Of a stretch of 64,000 nucleotides of DNA, positions 1 through 8,064 are shown one piece after another (the stretch's first letter is position 1; each line of letters begins with the position of its first letter). The stretch covers positions 118,126 to 182,125 of the forward strand of contig NZ_JAUSCF010000023.1 in assembly GCF_030651625.1 (NCBI RefSeq). The letters are read 5' to 3'. The stretch is from Hydrogenophaga sp. (GTDB taxonomy: Bacteria > Pseudomonadota > Gammaproteobacteria > Burkholderiales > Burkholderiaceae_C). A model generated the notes under the pieces. It did not search any database and was not told where the DNA came from. It saw only the letters and a list, made by a program, of their open reading frames with translations. The position numbers were made by a program, and so were the translations under genes.

Positions 1-146
1 GCGCCCTGCAGCGCCTGGCTGGCGACCAGACCCGGTGCACTCAGAGGTGTGGCCTCCGGGGTGGCCGTCTGGGCCCACAGGTTGGAAGACATCAGGAAGG
101 CGGACGCGCTCGCCGCGCCCGCAGGAAACCAGCGGTTTTGGTGCAT
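1..146 (-). CDS. N-terminus of an exported protein of unknown function (runs off the window)
   Basis: A reading frame without stop starts at an ATG whose first base is 146 and leaves the window at position 1 after about 48 codons. A GAGGT Shine-Dalgarno sequence lies about 7 bases before the ATG. The product begins MHQNRWF, then has an Ala/Ser-rich hydrophobic stretch and an LWAQ-TA junction typical of signal peptidase I cleavage, so export to the periplasm or outer membrane is likely. After that comes a Pro/Thr/Ala-rich segment. The family cannot be recognised from this piece. It is divergent from the hydrogenase operon and preceded by a sigma-54-like promoter, which suggests shared regulation. 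Confidence 0.6.
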   Translation of the reverse strand, partial: MHQNRWFPAGAASASAFLMSSNLWAQTATPEATPLSAPGLVASQALQG

Positions 147-178
147 TTTGTTACCTCAGCCAACGACAGAGCGAACAG

Positions 179-194
179 TGCATTTCCTGTGCCA
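179..194 (-). promoter_or_regulatory. Sigma-54-type -24/-12 promoter for the leftward exported-protein gene
   Basis: On the minus strand the sequence reads TGGCACAGGAAATGCA. The -24 element TGGCAC is perfect, the -12 element is ATGCA instead of TTGCA, and exactly 10 bases separate the invariant GG and GC. Transcription would start near 167, leaving a leader of about 20 bases that holds the Shine-Dalgarno sequence of the gene starting at 146. Sigma-54 promoters require an enhancer-binding protein; HoxA, encoded at 16172-17632, is a candidate. Confidence 0.6.
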
Positions 195-365
195 AGGGTT
201 GTCCCGGGTGCGGGAAAGCCCCGATGCACAGCGCTGGTGCGAACGGATACAGTCCATGCACTCGCAAACAGCGCACTGCGCTGGTGACCGCGGGGGACCG
301 AGGAGACAACCCAGTCCAACAAGAACAACCTGTTTCAGCGTCCCCAGAGATGCCAGAGATCAGCA

Positions 366-393
366 GCCAACCCCCCGGGGTTGGCTTTTTTTT
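366..393 (+). terminator. Rho-independent terminator upstream of the hydrogenase promoter
   Basis: A perfect GC-rich inverted repeat GCCAACCCCC-CGGGGTTGGC (366-385) is followed by eight T residues. No plus-strand gene lies upstream inside the window, so it ends either an unannotated small RNA from about 195-365 or read-through transcription. It would insulate the hydrogenase promoter. Confidence 0.75.
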
Positions 394-459
394 CGTCCGT
401 GCGCGGCGCGACTGACGCCTTCACAGATGGAAATTCTTTTATCGGTCTGTTTCATGAAA

Positions 460-476
460 TGGAACAATAGTTTCCA
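460..476. promoter_or_regulatory. Candidate upstream activator site for HoxA
   Basis: TGGAA and TTCCA form an inverted repeat with a 7-base spacer, about 135-150 bases before the predicted sigma-54 start. This is the usual distance of an NtrC-family enhancer. That HoxA binds here is inference from position only. Confidence 0.35.
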
Positions 477-532
477 CTCCCTGTGGTGAACGGATTTTGA
501 GCCGACGAATGTCATCGTAAAAACATGATTGA

Positions 533-556
533 AATCAATGCCTTGAATGCATTGAT
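533..556. promoter_or_regulatory. IHF consensus site overlapping a hyphenated palindrome
   Basis: AATCAATGCCTTG at 533-545 matches the IHF consensus WATCAANNNNTTR at every position. It lies between the enhancer candidate and the sigma-54 promoter, where DNA bending is needed. The same bases form part of an 8-bp inverted repeat, ATCAATGC (534-541) and GCATTGAT (549-556), so a second regulator could also bind here. Confidence 0.6.
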
Positions 557-583
557 CGGTGTTTTCCCTCGGTTGGTCTGTCG

Positions 584-599
584 TGGCCTGGCGATTGCA
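584..599 (+). promoter_or_regulatory. Sigma-54 promoter of the uptake hydrogenase operon
   Basis: TGGCCTGGCGATTGCA has the -24 element TGGC and a perfect -12 TTGCA, with 10 bases between the GG (585-586) and GC (597-598). Transcription should begin near 611, about 60 bases before hupS. Membrane-bound hydrogenase operons of this type in Ralstonia eutropha are transcribed by sigma-54 under HoxA control, and a HoxA gene is in this window. Confidence 0.75.
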
Positions 600-669
600 G
601 ACGGTCACATACCTGCCTGTATGGGCGAGGCCCGGTTCTGCCCCAGATCAGCCAACGGAGACAACCCCC

Positions 670-1761
670 ATGATGGAAACCTTTTACGAGGTGATGCGCC
701 GAAAGGGCATTTCGCGCCGCAGCTTTCTGAAGTACTGCTCGCTCACCGCCACTTCACTGGGGCTGGCGCCCTCGTTCGTGCCCCAGATCGCGCACGCCAT
801 GGAAACCAAGCCGCGCACGCCGGTGCTCTGGCTGCACGGGCTGGAATGCACCTGCTGCACCGAATCGTTCATCCGCTCGGCGCACCCGCTGGCCAAGGAC
901 GTGGTGCTGTCCATGATCTCGCTGGACTACGACGACACCCTGATGGCCGCCGCCGGCCACCAGGCCGAGGCGATCCTGGAGGAGATCATGACCAAGTACA
1001 AAGGCCAGTACATCCTGGCCGTGGAGGGCAACCCGCCGCTGAACGAGGGCGGCATGTTCTGCATCCAGTCGGGCAAGCCCTTCATCGAGAAGCTCAAGCA
1101 CGTGGCGAAAGACGCCAAGGCCATCATCGCCTGGGGATCGTGTGCGTCGTGGGGCTGTGTGCAGGCCGCCAAGCCCAACCCGACGCAGGCCACGCCGATC
1201 CACAAGGTCATCACCGACAAACCCATCATCAAGGTGCCAGGCTGCCCGCCCATCCCCGAGGTGATGACGGGCGTGATCACCTACATGCTGACGTTTGACC
1301 GCATCCCCGAACTGGACCGCCAGGGTCGGCCCAAGATGTTCTACAGCCAGCGTATTCACGACAAGTGCTATCGCCGGCCCCACTTCGACGCCGGCCAGTT
1401 CGTCGAGGCCTGGGACGACGAGTCCGCGCGCCGCGGCTACTGCCTCTACAAGGTCGGCTGCAAGGGCCCGACCACCTACAACGCCTGCTCCACCGTGCAA
1501 TGGAACGAGGGCACCAGCTGGCCCATCAAGGCTGGCCACGGCTGCATCGGCTGCTCGGAAGACGGCTTCTGGGACAAGGGTTCTTTCTACGACCGCCTGA
1601 CCACCATCCACGCCTTCGGCATCGAAGCCAACGCTGACCAGATCGGTGGCACGACGGCCGGTGTGGTGGGCGCTGCGGTGGCCGCGCACGCCGCCGTCTC
1701 GGTGGCCAAGCGCTCGCGCGACAAGGCCGCCGAGAAGAAAGCGGCTTCCGCCAACAGCTGA
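670..1761 (+). CDS. hupS: Membrane-bound [NiFe]-hydrogenase small subunit (HupS/HoxK type)
   Basis: The electron-transfer subunit of the uptake hydrogenase carries three Fe-S clusters and passes electrons from HupL to the cytochrome b HupC on the periplasmic face of the membrane. The 363-residue product has a twin-arginine signal (RRSFLK, residues 16-21) cleaved after AHA (43) and a C-terminal hydrophobic anchor near residue 325. Counting from the mature start, cysteines fall at 17, 19, 20, 115, 120 and 149. That set includes the two extra cysteines (19, 120) known to build the [4Fe-3S] cluster of O2-tolerant enzymes. The start is the ATG behind GGAG; an ATG directly follows it and could also serve. 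It is the first gene behind the sigma-54 promoter. Confidence 0.96.
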   Translation: MMETFYEVMRRKGISRRSFLKYCSLTATSLGLAPSFVPQIAHAMETKPRTPVLWLHGLECTCCTESFIRSAHPLAKDVVLSMISLDYDDTLMAAAGHQAEAILEEIMTKYKGQYILAVEGNPPLNEGGMFCIQSGKPFIEKLKHVAKDAKAIIAWGSCASWGCVQAAKPNPTQATPIHKVITDKPIIKVPGCPPIPEVMTGVITYMLTFDRIPELDRQGRPKMFYSQRIHDKCYRRPHFDAGQFVEAWDDESARRGYCLYKVGCKGPTTYNACSTVQWNEGTSWPIKAGHGCIGCSEDGFWDKGSFYDRLTTIHAFGIEANADQIGGTTAGVVGAAVAAHAAVSVAKRSRDKAAEKKAASANS

Positions 1762-1785
1762 TCCAGACCACACAGGAAGAACACC

Positions 1786-3645
1786 ATGGGTGCATACGAA
1801 ACACAGGGCTTCAACCTCGACAACACCGGCCGGCGCATCGTCGTCGACCCGGTCACGCGCATCGAAGGCCACATGCGCTGCGAGGTCAACCTTGACAGCA
1901 ACAACGTCATCCGCAATGCGGTGTCCACGGGCACCATGTGGCGCGGTCTGGAGGTGATTCTGAAAGGCCGCGATCCGCGTGACGCCTGGGCGTTTGTGGA
2001 GCGCATCTGCGGCGTCTGCACCGGCTGCCACGCGCTTACCTCGGTGCGCGCGGTGGAAGATGCGCTGGGCATCCGCATCCCGCTGAACGCCCACCTGATC
2101 CGCGAGATGATGGCCAAGACGCTGCAGGTGCACGACCACGCGGTGCATTTCTACCACCTGCACGCGCTGGACTGGGTCGACGTGATCTCCAGCCTGCAGG
2201 CCGACCCGAAAAAGACCAGCGATCTGCAACACCTGGTCTCGCCCTCGCACCCGATGTCCTCGCCCGGCTACTTCCGCGACGTGCAGAACCGCCTGAAGAA
2301 GTTCGTCGAGAGTGGCCAGCTCGGCCCGTTTGCCAACGGCTACTGGGGCTCCAAGGCCTATGTGCTGCCGCCCGAGGCCAACCTGATGGCCGTGACGCAC
2401 TATCTGGAGGCGCTGGACCTGCAGAAGGAGTGGGTGAAGGTGCACACCGTCTTCGGTGGCAAGAACCCACACCCCAACTACCTGGTGGGCGGTGTGCCCT
2501 GCGCCATCAACATCGATGGCAACGGTGCCGCAGGGGCCCCGATCAACATGGAGCGCCTGAACTTTGTGCAGGCCCGTATCCAGGAGATGATCGATTTCAA
2601 CAACAACGTCTACATCCCGGACGTGCTGGCCATCGGCACGATTTACAAGAACGCCGGCTGGCTGTACGGCGGCGGCCTGAGCGCCACCAACGTGGCCGAC
2701 TACGGCACGTATGAGAAGGTGCCGTACGACTTCAGCACCCACCAGCTGCCGGGTGGCGTGATTCTCGATGGCAACTGGGACAAGATCCACGAGATTGACC
2801 CGCGCGACCCCGAGCAGGTGCAGGAATTCGTGAGCCACAGCTGGTACAAATACGCCGACGAAACCAAGGGCCTGCACCCCTGGGAAGGCGTGACGGAAGC
2901 AAACTACGCCCCCGAAGGCCCGAACTTCAAGGGTACGCGCACCCGGATCGAACAGATCGACGAGTCGGCCAAGTACTCGTGGATCAAGAGCCCGCGCTGG
3001 CGGGGTCACGCGGTCGAGGTCGGCCCGCTCTCGCGCTACATCCTGGGCTACGCCCACGCGGTGCAGGGCAACAAATGGTGCCAGCGCGTGAAGGAACAGG
3101 TGGACGAATCGGCGGTGGCCATCAACAGTGCCATTCCCAAGGCACTGGGCCTGCCCGAGACGAACTACACGCTCAAGCAACTGCTGCCCACCACCATCGG
3201 CCGCACCCTGGCGCGCGCGCTGGAGAGCCAGTACAGCGCCGAGATGATGATGGACGACTTCCGCCAGATGGTGCAGAACATCAAGGACGGCGACAGCAGC
3301 ACCGCCAATGTCGAGAAGTGGGATCCGGCCACCTGGCCGAAAGAAGCCAAGGGCGTGGGCACGGTCGCTGCGCCGCGCGGCATGCTGGGCCACTGGATCA
3401 AGATCAAGGACGGCAAGATCGAGAACTACCAGTGCGTGGTGCCCACCACCTGGAACGGATCGCCACGCGACACCAAGGGCCAGATCGGCGCCTTCGAGGC
3501 CTCGCTGATGAACACGCCCATGGTCAATCCCGAGCAGCCGCTGGAGATCCTGCGCACGCTGCACAGCTTCGACCCCTGCCTGGCCTGCTCGACTCACGTG
3601 ATGAGCGAAGACGGGCAGGAGATGGCACGGGTCACGGTGAGGTGA
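1786..3645 (+). CDS. hupL: Membrane-bound [NiFe]-hydrogenase large subunit (HupL/HoxG type)
   Basis: This is the catalytic subunit holding the Ni-Fe(CN)2CO site that splits H2. The 619-residue protein has the N-terminal ligand motif [10 protein letters not shown] (cysteines near 75, 78 and 81) and the C-terminal motif DPCLACSTH ending at residue 604. Fifteen residues follow the histidine; these form the peptide that the endopeptidase HupD removes after nickel insertion. It starts 24 bases after hupS and ends next to a family A palindromic repeat. It is exported with HupS through the small subunit's Tat signal and has no signal of its own. Confidence 0.97.
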   Translation: MGAYETQGFNLDNTGRRIVVDPVTRIEGHMRCEVNLDSNNVIRNAVSTGTMWRGLEVILKGRDPRDAWAFVERICGVCTGCHALTSVRAVEDALGIRIPLNAHLIREMMAKTLQVHDHAVHFYHLHALDWVDVISSLQADPKKTSDLQHLVSPSHPMSSPGYFRDVQNRLKKFVESGQLGPFANGYWGSKAYVLPPEANLMAVTHYLEALDLQKEWVKVHTVFGGKNPHPNYLVGGVPCAINIDGNGAAGAPINMERLNFVQARIQEMIDFNNNVYIPDVLAIGTIYKNAGWLYGGGLSATNVADYGTYEKVPYDFSTHQLPGGVILDGNWDKIHEIDPRDPEQVQEFVSHSWYKYADETKGLHPWEGVTEANYAPEGPNFKGTRTRIEQIDESAKYSWIKSPRWRGHAVEVGPLSRYILGYAHAVQGNKWCQRVKEQVDESAVAINSAIPKALGLPETNYTLKQLLPTTIGRTLARALESQYSAEMMMDDFRQMVQNIKDGDSSTANVEKWDPATWPKEAKGVGTVAAPRGMLGHWIKIKDGKIENYQCVVPTTWNGSPRDTKGQIGAFEASLMNTPMVNPEQPLEILRTLHSFDPCLACSTHVMSEDGQEMARVTVR

Positions 3646-3730
3646 CCCCCCTGCGCCGCTTCGCGTCTTCCCCCCGGAGGGGGGACGCACCCAGTGGCCC
3701 GGCAAAGCCGGTTCCACGGGTGCCCTGGAC
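3646..3730 (+). repeat. Family A intergenic palindromic repeat, copy 1
   Basis: This copy begins directly after the hupL stop codon. It has the family A layout: a C-run with the GCGCCGCTTCGC motif, a CCCCCC/GGGGGG hairpin, then CCCGGCAAAGCCGG and GTTCCACGGGTGCCCTGGA. Similar copies follow several other stop codons in the window. Confidence 0.8.
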
Positions 3731-3797
3731 AAGCCCCGTCGCGCTCGCAATGTCTCTGGACCATTGAACTGTTCTGAACCTACACGAGGAGAAACAC

Positions 3798-4400
3798 ATG
3801 CAATCGAAAAACATCCGTCGCGTCACAGCGGCCGTGCTGCTGGCCGGTCTCGCCAGCGCGGCCCAGGCCCATCCGGGCCACGGCGCCACCAGCCTCATGG
3901 AAGGCCTGGTGCACCCCTTCGGCCTGGACCACCTGCTGGCCATGGTGGCCGTGGGTGTGTGGTCGGTCTCGGCCCTGCCGAAAGGCAAGTCCTGGCAGGG
4001 CCCGGCCACCTTCCTGCTGGCGCTGGTCATCAGCGCCGCGCTGGGCGCAGCGGGCGTGAGCCTGCCGTTCCTGGAGCAGGGCGTGGCGTTGTCGGTGGTG
4101 CTGTTCGGCGCCATGCTGGTGCTGGCCCGCCAGCCGATGCCGGCCGCCGTCGGCCTGGGGCTGGTGGCCGCAGCGGCTTCGCTGCACGGTCTGGCGCACG
4201 GCGCTGAAACACCGGCCACGGGCTTCGCGGGCTATGCCGCGGGCTTTCTGCTGACCACCGCTGCGCTGCACATCGGCGGCGTGTTCGCCGGCCTCGGCAT
4301 CCGCCGCGCGCTGGCCGAACGCAGCGGCTGGGCGCTGGGTGGCCTGGGCGCGCTGCTGGGCGCATCGGGCCTGGTGCTCTTCGGTCAGCTGTCGGCCTGA
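3798..4400 (+). CDS. hupE: HupE/UreJ-type membrane protein, probable nickel transporter
   Basis: The HupE/UreJ family consists of small secondary transporters linked to nickel supply for hydrogenase or urease. The 200-residue product has an N-terminal signal-like segment ending AQAHPGHG, the family's His-containing HPFGLDHLLAM motif near residue 40, and about six hydrophobic helices. A strong GAGGAG sequence precedes the ATG. It lies between the structural genes and the cytochrome gene, so nickel delivery for this hydrogenase is the likely job. The transported ion is inferred from the family. Confidence 0.9.
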   Translation: MQSKNIRRVTAAVLLAGLASAAQAHPGHGATSLMEGLVHPFGLDHLLAMVAVGVWSVSALPKGKSWQGPATFLLALVISAALGAAGVSLPFLEQGVALSVVLFGAMLVLARQPMPAAVGLGLVAAAASLHGLAHGAETPATGFAGYAAGFLLTTAALHIGGVFAGLGIRRALAERSGWALGGLGALLGASGLVLFGQLSA

Positions 4401-4441
4401 CGGCCACCCCGATCCACGGCAACCGTTATTTGGAGGCCACC

Positions 4442-5173
4442 ATGTCCACCACATCCCCCGAACGCCTCGCCGATGTCACCGGCATCGACGAGAGTGCCGT
4501 CTCGCACGGCCAGAGCACCAAGTCCGTCTACGTGTACGAAGCGCCGGTGCGCCTCTGGCACTGGATCAACGCGGCGTCCATCACTGTGCTGGCAGTCACT
4601 GGCTACTTCATCGGCGTGCCACTGCCCACCATGCCCGGTGAAGCCAGCGACCACTACCTGATGGGCTACATCCGTTTCGCCCACTTCACCGCGGGCTACC
4701 TGCTGGCCGTGGGCCTGCTGGGTCGTGCCTACTGGGCCATCGTTGGCAACCACCACGCGCGCGAGATGTTCTGGGTGCCCATCTTCCAGAAAGCCTACTG
4801 GCATGAGGTGTTCACCATGCTCAAGTGGTACGCCTTTCTGATTCCCCGGCCCGGCCGCTACGTGGGCCACAACCCGCTGGCGCGGCTGGCCATGTTCTCG
4901 GGCTTCCTGATGCTCTCGATCTTCATGATCGTCACCGGCTTCGCGCTCTACGGCGAAGGGGCTCAGGTGGGTTCGTGGCAGGAGCGCATGTTCGGCTGGG
5001 TGATCCCGTTGTTCGGCCAGAGCCAGGACGTGCACACCTGGCACCGCATGGGCATGTGGGCGCTGATCATCTTCATCGTCCTGCATGTGTACGCCGCGAT
5101 CCGCGAAGACATCATGGGCCGCCAGTCCATCGTCTCGACCATGATCTCCGGCCGTAGAACGTTCAAGGACTGA
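4442..5173 (+). CDS. hupC: Ni/Fe-hydrogenase b-type cytochrome (HupC/HoxZ)
   Basis: A di-heme membrane cytochrome that anchors HupSL and passes electrons to the quinone pool. The 243-residue protein has a soluble N-terminus of about 40 residues, then four membrane helices. Candidate heme-ligand histidines lie in RLWHWIN (helix 1), FAHFTAGY (helix 2), and HTWHRMGMW and VLHVYAAI (late helices). The ATG at 4442 is chosen because GGAGG sits a few bases upstream; an in-frame TTG at 4430 lies ahead of it. The gene is followed at once by a family A repeat. Confidence 0.95.
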   Translation: MSTTSPERLADVTGIDESAVSHGQSTKSVYVYEAPVRLWHWINAASITVLAVTGYFIGVPLPTMPGEASDHYLMGYIRFAHFTAGYLLAVGLLGRAYWAIVGNHHAREMFWVPIFQKAYWHEVFTMLKWYAFLIPRPGRYVGHNPLARLAMFSGFLMLSIFMIVTGFALYGEGAQVGSWQERMFGWVIPLFGQSQDVHTWHRMGMWALIIFIVLHVYAAIREDIMGRQSIVSTMISGRRTFKD

Positions 5174-5252
5174 CCCCCCCGCGCCGCCTTCGGCGTCACC
5201 CCCCAGGGGCGGCGCTGGAGGCCCGGCAAAGCCGGTTCCTCGGCGCCCTGAA
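5174..5252 (+). repeat. Family A intergenic palindromic repeat, copy 2
   Basis: It starts directly after the hupC stop codon, with CGCCGCCTTCGGCGTC, a CCCCCC/GGGG hairpin and CCCGGCAAAGCCGGTTCCTCGG. It is nearly identical to the copy after hypE. Confidence 0.8.
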
Positions 5253-5285
5253 CTTCCATCCCTTCGCTCCACCAGCTTGCCCATC

Positions 5286-5633
5286 ATGTCGCGTCTTGCT
5301 CCACATCGTCTGCACACCATCGCGTCGGTGATCCCGCCGCGGGGCGTTCCGGTGCGCACGCCCATGCACCCGGGGCGGCTGCTGGCGCGCACCTGCCTGG
5401 CGCCGCTGGGGCTGAGCCAGAGCGAGGCGGCCCGGGTGCTGGGCCTGTCGCGCCGCCGGCTGCACGAGCTGGTGCACGGCCAGCGCGCGATGTCGCCCGA
5501 CACCGCCATCCGCTGCGCGCGCCAGTTCGGCATCGACGCCGGCTTCTGGCTCGCGCACCAGGCCGCCTGGGACAGCTTCCACGCCTGGAAGCGCCTGTGT
5601 TCCGGTTCGGTCACCCCTTCCGCCTCCCACTGA
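5286..5633 (+). CDS. Orphan HigA-like helix-turn-helix protein inside the hydrogenase operon
   Basis: The 115-residue product resembles HigA-type antitoxins of the XRE family. It has the HPGRLLAR-like opening after residue 25, a helix-turn-helix around residues 43-70 (LSQSEAARVLGLSRRRLHEL), and the following MSPDTAIRCARQFGIDAGFW stretch typical of HigA. No HigB-like toxin gene (about 90-110 residues) lies on either side: hupC precedes it and hupD follows after 20 bases. A role as a stand-alone DNA-binding regulator of the operon is plausible, but untested. The start is taken as the ATG at 5286; a TTG lies three codons before it. Confidence 0.75.
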   Translation: MSRLAPHRLHTIASVIPPRGVPVRTPMHPGRLLARTCLAPLGLSQSEAARVLGLSRRRLHELVHGQRAMSPDTAIRCARQFGIDAGFWLAHQAAWDSFHAWKRLCSGSVTPSASH

Positions 5634-5653
5634 GTTTTTCGGGACCACCCACC

Positions 5654-6325
5654 ATGAGCGCCCATCCGTCCGAATCCACCTGTCACCCCTGTGGTGACAC
5701 CCCCGCCCGGCCACAGACCATCGTGGTGCTCGGCATCGGCAACCTGCTCTGGGCCGACGAAGGTTTTGGCGTGCGCTGCATCGAAGCGCTGCAACGCCGC
5801 TTCGAGTTCGCCGACCACGTGTCGCTCATCGACGGCGGCACGCAGGGCCTGTATTTGATCCAGCACGTGCAGGCGGCCGACGCGCTGCTGATCTTCGATG
5901 CCATCGACTACGGCCTGGAGCCCGGCACGCTGAAAGAAGTGCGCGACGATGCCGTGCCGCGTTTCATGGGCGCCAAGAAGATGAGCCTGCACCAGACCGG
6001 CTTCCAGGAAGTGCTCTCGCTCGCGCAGCTCACCGGCAAGTACCCGGCCCAGGTGCTGCTGATCGGCTGCCAGCCGCAGGAGCTGGAAGACTACGGCGGC
6101 AGCCTGCGCCCTGTGGTCAAGGCCGCGATGGAAGAGGCGCTGGCCCTGGGCGTTTCCGAAATCGCGCGCTGGGGCGGCGAGCCCGCGCCGCGCCGCACGC
6201 CGCTGGGCGAGCGCGAGGCCGTGACCATGGACGAACTCGCCCTGGCCGCCTACGAGACGCAGCGCCCAGCAGCCCAAGAAGCTTGCCGGATTGGCGACGA
6301 CCGCTTCATGCCCAAGGAAGCCTGA
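5654..6325 (+). CDS. hupD: Hydrogenase maturation endopeptidase (HupD/HoxM, HyaD family)
   Basis: This protease removes the C-terminal peptide of HupL after nickel insertion. The 223-residue product has the family's opening motif VLGIGNLLWADEGFGVR, whose Glu is a nickel-sensing ligand, the IDGGT loop, IFDAIDYG (second ligand Asp) and KMSLHQTGFQEVL (ligand His). An N-terminal extension of about 20 residues with two cysteines (CHPC) precedes the conserved core. The ATG at 5654 is used although the frame is open further upstream, because the upstream part overlaps the preceding gene. Confidence 0.94.
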   Translation: MSAHPSESTCHPCGDTPARPQTIVVLGIGNLLWADEGFGVRCIEALQRRFEFADHVSLIDGGTQGLYLIQHVQAADALLIFDAIDYGLEPGTLKEVRDDAVPRFMGAKKMSLHQTGFQEVLSLAQLTGKYPAQVLLIGCQPQELEDYGGSLRPVVKAAMEEALALGVSEIARWGGEPAPRRTPLGEREAVTMDELALAAYETQRPAAQEACRIGDDRFMPKEA

Positions 6326-6328
6326 GCC

Positions 6329-6634
6329 ATGTGCATCGGCATGCCCATGCAGGTCACGTCCACCGAGCCCGGCCACGCCTGGTGCGAAGGCCGCGGCGAG
6401 CGCCGCCGTGTGACCACCGCGCTGGTCGGCCCGCTGGAGCCGGGCGACTGGTTGCTGGTGTTCCTGGGCGACGCGCGAGAGCGCATCGACGCCACCCGCG
6501 CGGCCGAAGTCAACAGCGCGCTGAACCTCGTGCTCGGCGCCATGCAGGGCTTCGAAGCCAGCGGCGACGCGGGCTTTTCGTTGCCCTCCCAGATGACCGC
6601 CGAGCAGTTGAAACAGCTGTCCGGCCAGACCTGA
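6329..6634 (+). CDS. hupF: HypC-like chaperone HupF (HoxL) for the uptake hydrogenase
   Basis: A small chaperone of the HypC/HupF family starting with MCIGMPMQV; the N-terminal Cys2 binds the iron-cyanide intermediate. At 101 residues it is longer than HypC, as HupF proteins are. It starts 3 bases after the hupD stop. HoxL in Ralstonia eutropha works specifically in assembly of the membrane-bound enzyme, and the location among its accessory genes agrees. Confidence 0.93.
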   Translation: MCIGMPMQVTSTEPGHAWCEGRGERRRVTTALVGPLEPGDWLLVFLGDARERIDATRAAEVNSALNLVLGAMQGFEASGDAGFSLPSQMTAEQLKQLSGQT

Positions 6635-6656
6635 ATTTCCACACACAGGAGACCCC

Positions 6657-7157
6657 ATGAATACCGCCACAGAAACCCCCAGCCGCGCCTTTGCCCTGCC
6701 CGTGCCCGACACCAACCCCGCGCCCCCGCTGGTGATGCGCCTGGCGCGCGACTTCGGCGCCGCCTGGGTGGATGAGACCACGGTGGCCGCGTGGAGCGCA
6801 GGCGGCAGCGACCGCGTCGTGCTGCTCGCCGGCGACCCGGTGCGCTTTCCCGAAGGCCAGGACGTCGCGGCCGTGTTGCCCGAACTCATGAAGAGCTTCG
6901 CCAACCGCTTCCAGATCGCCGTGGTGCCGCGCGACCATGAAGACGCGGTGGCGCGCCGCTACGGTTCGCAACGCTGGCCCACTCTGCTGTTCTTCCGCGA
7001 CGGCCAGTACGTCACCGCCATCGCCGGCATGCAGGACTGGGACGTGTACCTGAACGGTGTGGCCGCCGCGCTCACCATGCCACCCTCGCGCCCGCCCACC
7101 ATCGGCATCCCGGTCGTGAGCCAGACCGGTGCGGCCACTGACGGCGGCTGCCATTGA
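6657..7157 (+). CDS. hupG: HyaE/HupG-type hydrogenase accessory protein (HoxO), thioredoxin-like
   Basis: HyaE/HupG/HoxO proteins have a thioredoxin fold without the redox-active CxxC. They act as Tat-substrate chaperones, binding the small-subunit precursor until Fe-S clusters are in place. The 166-residue product has FANRFQIAVVPRDHEDAVARRYG followed by WPTLLFFRDGQYV, the cis-proline region of the fold, and no CxxC at the expected site. A good AGGAG sequence precedes the ATG. Confidence 0.88.
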   Translation: MNTATETPSRAFALPVPDTNPAPPLVMRLARDFGAAWVDETTVAAWSAGGSDRVVLLAGDPVRFPEGQDVAAVLPELMKSFANRFQIAVVPRDHEDAVARRYGSQRWPTLLFFRDGQYVTAIAGMQDWDVYLNGVAAALTMPPSRPPTIGIPVVSQTGAATDGGCH

Positions 7158-7182
7158 ACCGTCAGACCACCCAGGACACCCC

Positions 7183-8064
7183 ATGAAAGACTTCCCCATC
7201 CCGCTCGTCGCCCTCGGCCCGGGCACCCAGTCCGAAGACGAGTTGCTGGACTACCTGCCCATGCCGAAAGACATGGACACCTACCGCCCGCCGTTGCTGC
7301 CCGAGCCCGAAGAGCTGGCCGGCCGCGATGCGGCCCGTGCGGTGCTGGCCCAGGTGCTGGCGTTGCTGGACCGCACGGCCGAACGTGGCCCGGGCGGCCA
7401 GTTGTCGCTGACCGCATTGCCCGCGGCCGACCTGCGGCTGGTCAACCAGATCATGGGCGAGGGTGAGGCCAGCGCCCTGGTGCGCGAGGAAGACGGCGCG
7501 CTCGAAGTGCGCATCCAGGAGTCGGTGCTCGCGGGCGTGTGGCGTCTCATCACCTTCCGCACCGTGGACGGCGAGCGCCGCCTGATCGACGACGTGATCG
7601 AGGTCGGCCCGGTGCCGGCGCTGCTGCGCGCCATCGCGGTGGACGACGTGTGGCCCCAGGGCGCCCAGCCGCAGTGGGCCGGCCCGCTGCCACCCAACGT
7701 GCAGAACGCGCCCCTGCTGGTGGAAGAAATCCGCGACCAGGTGTCTGGCTGGAAGCCCGGCCAGACCCCGCACGTGGTCAACCTCACGCTGCTGCCGGTC
7801 ACGCCCGAAGACATCAGCTTTCTCGACCACCACCTGGGCACCGGCCGCGTGCTGATGCTGTCACGAGGGTACGGCAACTGCCGCATCTCCAACACGCGCC
7901 TGGCCAACTGCTGGCGCGTGGTGTACTACAACTCCATGGACAAGGTGATCCTCAACACGGTCGAGGTGGTGGACATGCCCGAAGTGGCCATGGCCGCACC
8001 CGAAGACCTGCGCGATTCACACGAGCGCCTGGCCGACGTGATGAACTACCTGGAACAGGCATGA
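7183..8064 (+). CDS. hupH: HyaF/HupH-type hydrogenase accessory protein (HoxQ)
   Basis: HupH/HyaF/HoxQ proteins help mature the small subunit, protecting its clusters together with HupG. The 293-residue product starts MKDFPIPLVALGPGTQ, as the family does, and contains the conserved C-terminal block LSRGYGNCRISNTRLANCWR with two cysteines, followed by VVYYNSMDKVILNTVEV. The stop codon overlaps the start of hupI as ATGA (8061-8064). The ATG at 7183 is the start that gives the family N-terminus. Confidence 0.92.
   Translation: MKDFPIPLVALGPGTQSEDELLDYLPMPKDMDTYRPPLLPEPEELAGRDAARAVLAQVLALLDRTAERGPGGQLSLTALPAADLRLVNQIMGEGEASALVREEDGALEVRIQESVLAGVWRLITFRTVDGERRLIDDVIEVGPVPALLRAIAVDDVWPQGAQPQWAGPLPPNVQNAPLLVEEIRDQVSGWKPGQTPHVVNLTLLPVTPEDISFLDHHLGTGRVLMLSRGYGNCRISNTRLANCWRVVYYNSMDKVILNTVEVVDMPEVAMAAPEDLRDSHERLADVMNYLEQA

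Noticed and set aside
1526..2117. Toxin-like or transposase-like small frames opposite hupS and hupL
   Set aside because: No insertion-sequence ends, transposase motifs or integrase genes are seen anywhere in the window.
754..3750. A 998-codon open frame on the minus strand opposite hupS and hupL
   Set aside because: It is a shadow of high-GC codon bias; the plus strand encodes unmistakable hydrogenase subunits.
4385..6904. An 839-codon minus-strand open frame over hupC to hupF
   Set aside because: Composition is low-complexity shadow; recognisable proteins are on the plus strand.
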